Shown: positions 10,401 to 16,680 of the stretch, piece by piece
How the letters are laid out: every line of letters starts with the position of its first letter
How positions within the stretch are numbered: the stretch's first letter is position 1
NCBI GenBank assembly: GCA_018136815.1
Contig: CM030938.1
Location: forward strand, 4,731,724 to 4,795,723
DNA: 64,000 bases
DNA from: Isochrysis galbana
Lineage: Eukaryota; Haptophyta; Isochrysidales; Isochrysidaceae
Reading direction: 5' to 3'
Translations under genes and position numbers: made by a program
The notes under the pieces: model-generated
The model's input: the letters and a program-made list of their open reading frames with translations, nothing else
Databases searched by the model: none
Told to the model about the DNA's origin: nothing

Positions 10401-12112
10401 CCAGTTATTTGGCTCCGGGTACGCCGACTTCCGCAGAGATGAAAGCGGCCCTGGCGGAAGATCCGTTCGTAGAGCCACTCCTAGGCTCAGGAGAGACGGC
10501 CAACCACGAGCCATCAGGCCAAGGGTCGCCTCCGCCGGCCGCCGCCTCAGGCCCCGTTGCCGACGATGATTCGTGTTCCAGTCCTGTCGCTCCCGCTCCC
10601 GTTTCCGCTCAGCAATCCAAGATGTTTCGCCGTTTCGTCGTTCACGATGGGCTCGTCTACTATCGCACCGTTCCTGACTCCACCGACCCGGACTCGCTAG
10701 TGCTCTATGTTCCGCCCTCGTTGCGGTCTCGCTACCTCTTTGCCTACCACGATCGCTCCGGTCACCTTGGAGTTTCTCGTATGTCCGGTCTTCTTCGTAC
10801 TCGGGTATACTGGCCTGGCATGTCTTCCGACGTTGCGTCCTACGTCCGAGAATGCCACGAGTGCACCCTCGCCAAGCCGCTACCTAGGGCTCTAGCGTCG
10901 CCCTCCGGTCTCTCTGTGGGTACCTACCCCTTTGATGTGGTCTACTGCGACGTGCTCTCGCTAGCTCCCACTCACAACTTCGTGCCTGGAGTCTCGGGTT
11001 ACGACAAGCTGGTCGTCTTCATCGACTCGCTCACTCGATGGATTGAGGCTGAGCCGTCGAATGGGGATCCCTCGTCGGAGATGGCCTTGGACATGTTCAT
11101 CCGCTTGATTGTGACGCGGTATGGAGTCCCTAGGCAGCTTCGAACCGACGCCGGTTCGAATCTATGTTCGGTTCTTGTTTCGCGTATTCTGGAGCTCACC
11201 GGGACTGATTTGTCGAGTACAGAGCCGTACCGACATGAAGGTGTAGGCTTCGTCGAACGCGCTCAGCAAACGCTCATCCGTTTAATGCGCGCCTCGAACG
11301 AGGGTGGCGGTCATTGGGTCGACCATTTGCCGTTCCTACTCCTCTCGTTGAGGGCTTCCTCCGGTCGTGTCACCTCCCGGTCTCCAGCGTCTTTGATCTT
11401 TGGGCGTGAGCTGCGTCTGCCCGCTCAACTCTCTGATCCGAAGTCTGTTTCGCCAACTGCTCTCGAGGCGGCGTCCGCCGACGTTCGCTCGTACGCATCC
11501 AGGCTCAATGCGAGCCTCCGCCTCTCTTGGTCCAGCGCTCTCGAGGCTACCCTAGCCGCTCAGGCTGAGTCAGTCCGTGACGCTACCATCAAGTCTCAAA
11601 GACCAGCTCGTTTCGAACCTGGGGATCGCGTCTGCATGCGATTACCAGGCCATGCCAACAAGTTGCAATTCATCTACTCGGGTCCCTACCGCGTTGTAGA
11701 GGCTCTGTCCGACACTAGGTACCGACTCCGTGATTTGGAGAACCGGTTAGTCAAGGAGGAGGTGCATATCTCGAACCTCCGGCCGTATCATACTTTCGTT
11801 GATGAAGAGCCGCTGGCTGACGACGAGTACATCGTTGAAAAGTTGCTCGATCGTCGTAGCCATGGCGATTCCACCGAGTACCTCGTGAAGTGGCGTGGCT
11901 ATTCTCTTCGAGAAGCCACCTGGGAGCCTCGTTCCGAGTTGCTCCGTCGTTGTTCTGATTTGCTTGATGATTATGATCGCTCCGTCGAAGAGACTTGTCC
12001 AGAAGATGTTGAGTCCCCGGAAGCAACTTCTTCGTCGGCCAGGAATACTCCTCTTCCTCCCGTTCTCGATGCGCCGTCTTCGCGCACTCGATCCAGGCTC
12101 CATTCTCGTTGA
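4457..12112 (+). CDS. pol: Pol polyprotein of A1 with embedded C5 methyltransferase
   Basis: One uninterrupted frame of about 2550 codons, in the same frame as the end of gag and separated only by the TAG at 4454-4456. Order of parts: Ser/Pro-rich low-complexity region (to about 5800); DNA cytosine methyltransferase (about 5830-6530); linker; aspartic protease with ADTGAG (Asp at 7745); reverse transcriptase (about 8900-9520) with YLDD at 9332; RNase H (about 9810-10080) with TDGAS, TEIELLA and VDHSAL; integrase with HH-CC finger (about 10740-10880) and catalytic Asp 10949, Asp 11147, Glu 11255 (D,D35E); and a chromodomain (about 11815-11970, EYIVEKLL ... YLVKWRGY ... TWEP). Length is well above the usual 1000-1500 residues for gypsy Pol because of the N-terminal half. 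The first ATG in frame is 4793, but expression as a Gag-Pol readthrough product is more likely. Confidence 0.93.
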   Translation, partial: GSGGVPVLQTLAENIAGGGPERHHHHPDPIPTPLGEKSCQRGDSPPVSSSIQSSTVGAASPAEAPAERLSRKPESTLDPGSWKQVCPGDRRDPTLRNSCTSTSSSITSHAIRMLGADSRTLPLLESVSTDTMLSSVPSNSPRSFDASSSLDSPPDGPAQGGGLGRFDASSVSSFRKRTVVKPSRAVDSVSSSALGSMDRSDVAAAAYENVVAALPVSALSRRDPSGDLSPKGHSRSRSADESSLSTVGSRAVEAETSVSSSPLSPVRYISPSSCSFSRLEVAPVLVSDLVPDPEGSASGVDEVEGSKGAAAFRAHAVVTPASGDAGAVDYDPTSRTTWTPASPLSLGSPEDPHSRDRPPGPTPFRSSPPKLEGDDPLPLNSTAEAIHRIAVVGCSSAAKSTEAARAPTRELQMLAASRARASGSSVILPRHLAEAALALRRPDASTHASPSAVLPTHFDELCAELAAIHDAVTFDAAEGIPPPRVLVVGEASGVVSSMFLLAGAHVATCDLRPSEIDYIPHFCGDALHIQNLGWDLVVAHPPCTYLSAVSCQWLDREPGRRQALESAARVFLAMASADAPFVAVENPRMHAEASALVGGLRPRQFVQPWQHGTGHQKATGLYLKASLPPLQPSKIVEGRLSAMADLSPSPHRGALRSRTYVGIAGAMAAQWMPVLRRYARKAKASRSLNFTVDWAISQAAASLRERPSLCSTGFELAEPRTALARFMEGRGEAASSPHLTPPSGSPVSDSVVVISDAGPVADASRLLHRKDSETNASQDGTVAEVDCFTPWEWPMKDRSTTPGPPNTVKKRRSKWQVFDRDVISGVHRWRDVTPSIAQEIAEQAAAAEPSEPSILSRLGSQGINALSPSASFTAGDEGVAEPTGSVVAERPLENGDVGLDSGEDDTPETPEHRSMQALETKPSDAADGEGTPQALCGDGAAARGLSAAGFSELSKLPKTDLQKSLEKEWSRQMDQPRHPTDRRGLGYDGVPNPSSSAEASPYSSIPFVPQTVAAAIERVPHVDESSPSRPASNPTTPSPGAGTSLPVESIADTPPPLYPRHCLYVRDLVVCRADGDRAAQGFVLPDVALTVNSTLADTGAGPSVITTALLDRLPEDACVERVSDATVPNLHGPDGLPLITRGRASLVFSLSGRLFRHLFAVIEGNPMLLLGNDFLAAHSATISLDAASSEGSLRLRPASGDSDDSSRVLSECVVRVSTAPPPVADSGFVGAISMSPGQPLTVDFLERSTATREVPAGSEGEAAADARQPLYTPLFESADEFAAKAPASTSSEYLLYTEQAVTIPAFHRATIWVRVPLALRDHSDCAMLVDRLPNREALDSSPLVMPTVVTPTDDHRIAVTIVHTGVDALTLPSLHPIASLQVRFKLHRGWTPTGSEGDGDPVTALSEEQRSLLDSATIDPDRLLSDDQREEVRQLLARRIKAFALHPGAPNHTHVLEVELPLNPGAVPHRHAPSRVGRAGELIIEEEVAKMEAAGIIRKSNSAWASRVVLVSKKDGSVRFCVDYRDTNAKLRVEDSPLPLIVEAIDRLASGQGPLSSLFLCTLDLASGFWGIPIKESHKHITAFTTHRGKYEFNFLPFGIQSGPSYMCRLMDIVLGALAWEICMPYLDDVGIWSTGVGPSEEARAQASFEQMLHRLDLVLERLEWAGLTCKMSKCVFFATSTEYLGHVVSREGLKMDPKKVAAVADIDPSSINSLEAVRSFLGLCSYYRRFIRQFAAKAAPLTALTRKGCDVAKESQSEECRRAIQELKTAITSEPVLTPPRDDRPFIVKTDGASKLGIAGILSQLGDDNRERVVGYYARSLTSAERHWTVTEIELLAALESIRNWRPYLWGRRFKLVVDHSALRWLHTMKDQVAGGPASRLTRWALKLAEYRFDVEHKPGAVHQDADGLSRLASLEPEHEDEPLAGPASLAVREPGSESLAEHERSHPVAAITRSVATARGLQALDRSRRRASDSGPAIQSSYLAPGTPTSAEMKAALAEDPFVEPLLGSGETANHEPSGQGSPPPAAASGPVADDDSCSSPVAPAPVSAQQSKMFRRFVVHDGLVYYRTVPDSTDPDSLVLYVPPSLRSRYLFAYHDRSGHLGVSRMSGLLRTRVYWPGMSSDVASYVRECHECTLAKPLPRALASPSGLSVGTYPFDVVYCDVLSLAPTHNFVPGVSGYDKLVVFIDSLTRWIEAEPSNGDPSSEMALDMFIRLIVTRYGVPRQLRTDAGSNLCSVLVSRILELTGTDLSSTEPYRHEGVGFVERAQQTLIRLMRASNEGGGHWVDHLPFLLLSLRASSGRVTSRSPASLIFGRELRLPAQLSDPKSVSPTALEAASADVRSYASRLNASLRLSWSSALEATLAAQAESVRDATIKSQRPARFEPGDRVCMRLPGHANKLQFIYSGPYRVVEALSDTRYRLRDLENRLVKEEVHISNLRPYHTFVDEEPLADDEYIVEKLLDRRSHGDSTEYLVKWRGYSLREATWEPRSELLRRCSDLLDDYDRSVEETCPEDVESPEATSSSARNTPLPPVLDAPSSRTRSRLHSR
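5830..6530 (+). other. Phage-type cytosine-C5 DNA methyltransferase domain inside Pol (A1)
   Basis: Seen in order: a cofactor-binding motif I (VLVVGEASG), an acidic motif II turn (TCDLRPSE), GWDLVVAHPPCTYLS with the catalytic PC pair (Cys codon 6083-6085), VENPRMH (motif VI, ENP for ENV), QPWQHGTGHQKATGLYL, and a terminal RSRTYVGIAGAMAAQW (motif X-like). This layout matches the small cytosine methyltransferases common in phages, where AHPPCTYL and QPY.FG...K.T.LWL are hallmarks. All motif residues are the same in A2 (Cys codon 37885-37887). The inferred role is methylation of element or host DNA; activity is not shown by sequence alone. Confidence 0.85.
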
Positions 12113-12499
12113 TCCCATGTCTTGGGTAAGGGACCCGTCCCTCTAGGCTAGCCCCACGCCTCGGCTAGGGCTCCGAGTTCAAATTTCTGTCAGAGCGAAT
12201 CATGGAGGTGCTGAACGCGTGCTGCCTGCGCTCTACACCCGGCGCAACACCCGAGCAAAGCTCCTGTAAAAGGGAGAAGTGGGTGGGGCAGTGCGTACGA
12301 AAGAGGCCGCCGCGTTAAGCCGCCGATTTCGTGCTCGCTTTGGATCCAAAGGGTGTTCTTGTCTCCACGTTTCGCTCGCTATGTTCCGTTGCTTCTTGTT
12401 CCGATTCTGACCTCTGGTCAGCTCAGGTTCCAGTTTCCAGGTCTCTGTTTCCAGGTTCACCGCTCGACATCGGGAGACGTCTCGATCTTAGTCGGGGGG
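12113..12499 (+). other. 3' untranslated region and polypurine tract of A1
   Basis: About 387 bases between the pol stop and the 3' LTR. The run GTCGGGGGG directly before TGTCGC at 12500 is the likely polypurine tract that primes plus-strand synthesis. A2 has the same sequence with four Gs after GTCG (51681-51684). Confidence 0.6.
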
Positions 12500-12979
12500 T
12501 GTCGCATTCATCCTAGATGATGCGATTTCCAGGCTCTTGTTTCCAGGTCCTTCGCCGTGCGGCCACACGGTGAAGCTCAGGTACATCTAGGTTGGTAGGG
12601 TTCGTCCCTAGCGATCTAGAATTCGAGTTCTCGTTTCGTTCCTTCTAGCCTGTCTGTCAGGTCTAGATTCCAGGTTTCCTCCTTTCGGGTAATCTTGACC
12701 CAAAGGAGCCAGGTCGCCTGTCACTCGCTGCGCGCTTGTCTCAGGCTCTCAGGTTACCTTGTGAAGGCTTGTTTAGCTTCTTGCAAGGCTTGTCGTTTCT
12801 TGTTGGGTTCCGGTTCTTTCTTGGGACCTGCTCACTTTCGTTGTCGTCCAGGCCTGTTCTTCGTAGGTTCTGCTTGGCCTGGTTAGGGTTTCGTTGCCTT
12901 CCCGCGTTCGGCGTTTGGCGTTGGCGTTCGGAAATTTCCTCTCACATTCCCTAGGTCCGCTACCCTTGGCTTGTAGGTC
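12500..12979 (+). repeat. 3' LTR of A1, truncated
   Basis: Matches the first 480 bases of the 5' LTR with no difference noticed by eye, then breaks at CTTGTAGGTC and continues into unrelated sequence with LINE-like coding on the minus strand. Either a deletion removed the rest of the LTR, or this is an assembly junction. Confidence 0.88.
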
Positions 12980-13300
12980 GGAGAGGACAGCGCCCCTCCC
13001 CAGCCCGGTGCGACAGAACCATGCGTCCAGCGCGTGCTTCCAGATCGCTTTGCGTGCGTTTAGGTAGTTTAGGATCCATTTGGCTTGGAGGGCCTTGACA
13101 TGAGTCGGCCAGTGTATGAGCCCTAGCCCCAATGTCCTGGTCGCGCTTTTTGCGTGGTGTGTGGCGTAGTGTGGGTGTGCGATCCATTTGCTCTGCTTTT
13201 GGGTGTATGGGCTCGTCCAGAGGACCGCATCCGCGGCCCTCTGTATCCGCGTGTGATGCGAGACCAGAACAGGATCCTGGCGTAGGGGGCTGTCTGAGTG
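12980..13300 (-). pseudogene. LINE-type reverse transcriptase C-terminal fragment
   Basis: On the minus strand the frame reads LGLGLIHWPTHVKALQAKWI followed by NYLNARKAIWKHALDAWF. The spacing G-L-x-L ... H-x-K-A-L-x-A-K-W-x-x-x-x-L resembles the segment after the polymerase domain of non-LTR retrotransposons. It is only about 100 codons long, has no polymerase motif left and abuts the truncated LTR, so it is a dead fragment. Confidence 0.55.
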
Positions 13301-13560
13301 TGGAGGGAGGGGCGCTCTGGCTAGCGCAGGTAGAAAGCTAGTGAAGAGCTGGGTGGCATAATGGGGGAAGGGTGCTTGCGCTTGCCGCGGCAGGGTGTCC
13401 TGTCTTGAGTGAGCGCTAGTCCCGTTCCTTTGCCGCGCCGCGACCCATAAAAATTTGTTAAAAATTAAATTAAATTAGAAACTAGGACGGACTTTGCTAG
13501 GTGAGAGCATGAGCATACCATGTTATTTTGTATTTTGTTCCAAACCTTGGCTATTGAGTT
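13301..13560. other. Unassigned spacer
   Basis: No gene recognised. It contains a short AT-rich patch at 13447-13480 in otherwise GC-rich DNA. Confidence 0.4.
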
Positions 13561-13639
13561 ACCACATGCATGTCCTCATTAAATGTTCCAAGTGTACCTA
13601 GGCACCATGCCCTCAGCAACACCAAGTTTTGTGACGCGT

Positions 13640-13793
13640 TTACGGGTCACCTGTCACCTGCCTCGTTCTCAACACTACCTCAATACCAAACCTCACCAAT
13701 CCCTCAGCCTCAGCCTATCCATCATCCCGACCCTCCCAGCCATGTCCGCTCCGTCGTCGCGCTCGCCCTCGCCCCAGCCCGTCCTCCCGCCAG
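13640..13793 (+). repeat. Duplicated segment, copy 1 (with ATG)
   Basis: A stretch from TCAACACTACC to the ATG at 13742 and about 17 following codons (MSAPSSRSPSPQPVLPP) is repeated at 14340-14475, with small differences. The shared region ends just after CCCGTCCTCCCGCC. The frame here stays open to 13933 with no known domain. Confidence 0.55.
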
Positions 13794-14339
13794 AAGCGCT
13801 AATCTCCCTCGCTAGAGCGAGTGGCCGCGGCGAGCCGCGGCCCTTCCCTCCTGGCTCTGGCACCCCCGTCTTCTCTTACCCAAACAGGGCGAGAAGACAC
13901 GTACTGCCGGAGGGGAGAGGCAGGCGGGCTTGAGCGAGGGCGAGGACGGCGGCGAGAGCGACATCGAGCGAGCGGCGAGAGGCGCGGGTGAATGAGAGGA
14001 GGGCTGTGATGGCAGGGGCTGGCGAGGAGAGGCGAGTTTGTTGGGTACGCGTGTTACGAGAGCGAGAGCGACGAGAGCGAGAGCGACGGATGACGACTGA
14101 CGACAGGACGACAGACAGAGACACCCAGGAAAACACTCCGACACTCGCCCCACGACTTTCTCACGTAACTCGACTGAAATCAAACCCAAACACTCCGATC
14201 AGACAACGACGGACGACGATCAAAGGGCGATCTGTCGGTCGTGTCTTCAGTCCATCGGACATTATCTGTCTTTCGTCTGTCGTTCTTCGTTCGTCGCGCT
14301 CGTTCTCGTTCTCATTCCCGTTCTCGTCCCTCGTGCTCT

Positions 14340-14475
14340 CAACTCTCAACACTCTACCAGTACCAAACCCCTCCAATCTCCAATCCCCCAGCCCCAGCCT
14401 ATCCATCTCGAATCGCCCAGCCATGTCCGCTCCGTCGTCGCGCTCGCCCCTGCCTAAGCCCGTCCTCCCGCCTTC
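14340..14475 (+). repeat. Duplicated segment, copy 2 (with ATG)
   Basis: Second copy of the segment at 13640-13793. Its ATG at 14422 opens MSAPSSRSPLPKPVLPP, so leader and start are conserved while the downstream frames diverge and stop at 14539. It could be the 5' end of a duplicated gene or a leader carried by an unrecognised mobile element. Confidence 0.55.
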
Positions 14476-14540
14476 CTCTGGCCTGAGGCTCTCTCACGAG
14501 CCGCCTCGGGCGGCGTGGGGCGTCCCAGATGAGGCGTAGT

Positions 14541-15332
14541 CAGTGGCGATGGTCGCCCGGGGCTTGGGAGCGGTCGCGGCACGCTCCATAGGTCAAACTA
14601 TAAAAAGCTAGTTTTTGACGCATACGACAACACGTGGTGGAGCCACACAATACAAGGCTTGCACATGCAACTAGCAATAAATGGACAATGATAGTTAATT
14701 CAGTTGTCTGGCTAACTGCCGCCCAACCGATCCCTACCCTTGCTCTATGTGCACCGGCTCAGCCGCTGGTACCACTTCACATACGGGGAGGCAAGATTCG
14801 CTGCCGCCCTACCAGTGGGGAAGGGGGGGACGCTGCAAAACCCTCATGGCCTAATACACAACTTTCAGTTGCAAAGATCAGCACAAAGGGCAGAGGACGG
14901 AAGCGGTTAAAGGTCTGAGTATGGTCGAAGTTAAAAGCAAGCTGTGTTGCTCGTTCACGACTTCGTGCGCGAACAGTATGGGCGCACCATTAAGAAAACA
15001 GAACTGAAACGAAACTGAAGAGCTTCTACTACTTAAAGCATTCTTGTCCCTGGAGCTCCGCCTGGGGGAATCTAACTTCGAATTTTCTTAGACCGGCCAA
15101 GGCCGATGGGGCTGGCTTCGTGGCTCTTGTTTCTTAGCGCTGCCCCCCTAGTCGTGACGTCCTGACCGTCGGCCGTCGGTCGGTCGGTCCGGCTGAGACC
15201 ACGCCTCGGCGTGATCGAGACTCTCCACGTGCGGAAGAGCCCAAAGGCCCCCCCTCTATAGCTCAAGGAGAGAGAGAGAGACGCCTCACAAGGCGAATGG
15301 CGGCGGCAGCGCTCAACTAGCCCGGAGCAAGC
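14541..15332. other. Intergenic region without recognised gene
   Basis: No coding match seen. At 14744-14792 there is a segment (GCACCGGCTCAGCCG core) that recurs, diverged, at 25864-25912, where it forms a better hairpin. Confidence 0.45.
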
Positions 15333-16397
15333 TCAGATTTCCATCACGTCAGCCTCTTTCTTTGCAGTCTCTTTGTCTATTCTATCGGTGAAGGAGTCGG
15401 CCAGCTTGTCCACCTCCTTCTCTACTCTCTTCACCTGAACGCATAGACTCAAAGAAGTCACACTTGTCGGCGAATATGCTCGACGAAGCGCACACTGCCT
15501 TCAAGGTTGGCACGCCAGGCACAGGCTCGTAGGGCATTGCATGAGAAGATTGAGGCTCTCATGCCAGCACGTCAATCGCGTTCGCCCGTGGCAAAAAGGC
15601 GTCGTAGAAGTGCGCGGCTACGCGCTCACCTCATCCTTGGAGGATAAGTTCTTGGCCTTCTTCATCGCCTTGTGACGCACCGCCCGCAGCGCTGTGCGCG
15701 CCTCCTCTGCTGCCCGCTTCACTTCTCGCCGGAGAGCCTCACGAGTCTCGGTGGTGGGCCGTGGCAGCGTCACTTTGACGGTCTTGCCATTGACCTATGG
15801 ACGGCGCGGCATCCGGTGATGTCACTGATTGTGGGAGTCGTGGCGCATACATCTGTGCGTGCTTCTGAGCAAATCCTCACCTCGGGCACGAGCTGGAGCC
15901 CGCTGGTTTCGATGGCCTTAGCAACCGCGGGCACATTGGCCGCGTCGAAGACAGAGACTTGAAGCAGGCGCGCCGATTGAGCCAAGGCCTTGCCCACCGC
16001 CGAGAGCGGGACTGGCCCGCCCGATGGGGGCGACACCTGCGGCGTTAGCAGAGGCGATCCGTGGGACTGAGGGCCGGCCGGCGGGTTGAAGGCGGTGTCG
16101 CAGGTGACGTGAACATTCAGATCTCACCTGTATCGCCTCGAGCATCGCGGGCGTCGCCCTTCCCACCTGCACCGCGTAAAAATCCTTGAGGAGTTTCGAG
16201 AGCGAGCGCTCCATCTGAGAGGCCACCTTCTCAAGGTCGGGACCCTCGCCGCCTTCCTCTCCCGGCTCCGACTTGGACGACCGGGCAGGCTCCGACCTGA
16301 CCGACTTCCCAGCCTTCTTCGCGAGCTCGCGTGCCCACACCGGACGCAGAGCACCCGGAGGGCGGAGGCCCATGCGACGAAACGACAGCCGAAGCAT
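15333..16397 (-). CDS. Ribosome recycling factor, organellar
   Basis: Releases ribosomes from mRNA after termination together with elongation factor G; an organellar role is inferred from the basic N-terminus. Four exons: 16397-16128, 16036-15881, 15794-15630 and 15434-15333, with GT donors GTGAGA, GTGAGG and GTGAGC and AG acceptors. All junctions keep frame, giving about 230 residues, the family's normal size plus a transit peptide of about 50. Exon 1 holds the first helix (DLEKVASQMERSLSKLLKDF ... GRATPAMLEAI); exon 2 the PL...LLQVSVFD...PAVAKAIETSGL core; exon 3 VKVTLPRPTTETREAL and the long helix; exon 4 ends VEKEVDKLADSFTDRIDKET to a TGA. The start is the first ATG; mitochondrion versus plastid cannot be decided. 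Confidence 0.88.
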
Positions 16398-16680
16398 CGC
16401 CCCGCCGACCCGACCGCGGGAGAGAAGGGGGGGGGGGAGGTGTGGGTAAGGCTGTTGTTTAATATAAAATGAGAGGAGGCGATAAAACACAATTCGCGCC
16501 CGTCCACCCGCCCTCCGAGACCCGACCGCGGGAGAGAGAGAGAGGGGGAGGGAGGGAGGGAAGGAGGGAGGGAAGAAGAGAGAGGAAAAAGGGGCTTCAC
16601 AAGAGAATAAAAGGACTCCCCATCTAACACTCTCCTTTGAAGACATTCCACACCCAGCTGGATATAGAGGATACAATAAT

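Larger units (their letters stand above)
565..12979 (+). mobile_element. Ty3/gypsy chromovirus, family A, copy A1
   Basis: LTR retrotransposon with a complete 5' LTR (565-1874), gag, pol, a G-rich polypurine tract and a 3' LTR (12500-12979) that stops after 480 of about 1310 bases. By eye the shared 480 bases of the two LTRs are identical, so the insertion is young. Pol is one open frame from the gag stop to 12112. Gag has a single-base deletion near 2613. The left flank is AACTT; no matching duplication can be found on the right because the 3' LTR is cut off at a LINE-like fragment. Transposition would need copying of the RNA by reverse transcriptase and insertion by the integrase; the gag frameshift may make this copy non-autonomous. 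Confidence 0.93.
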
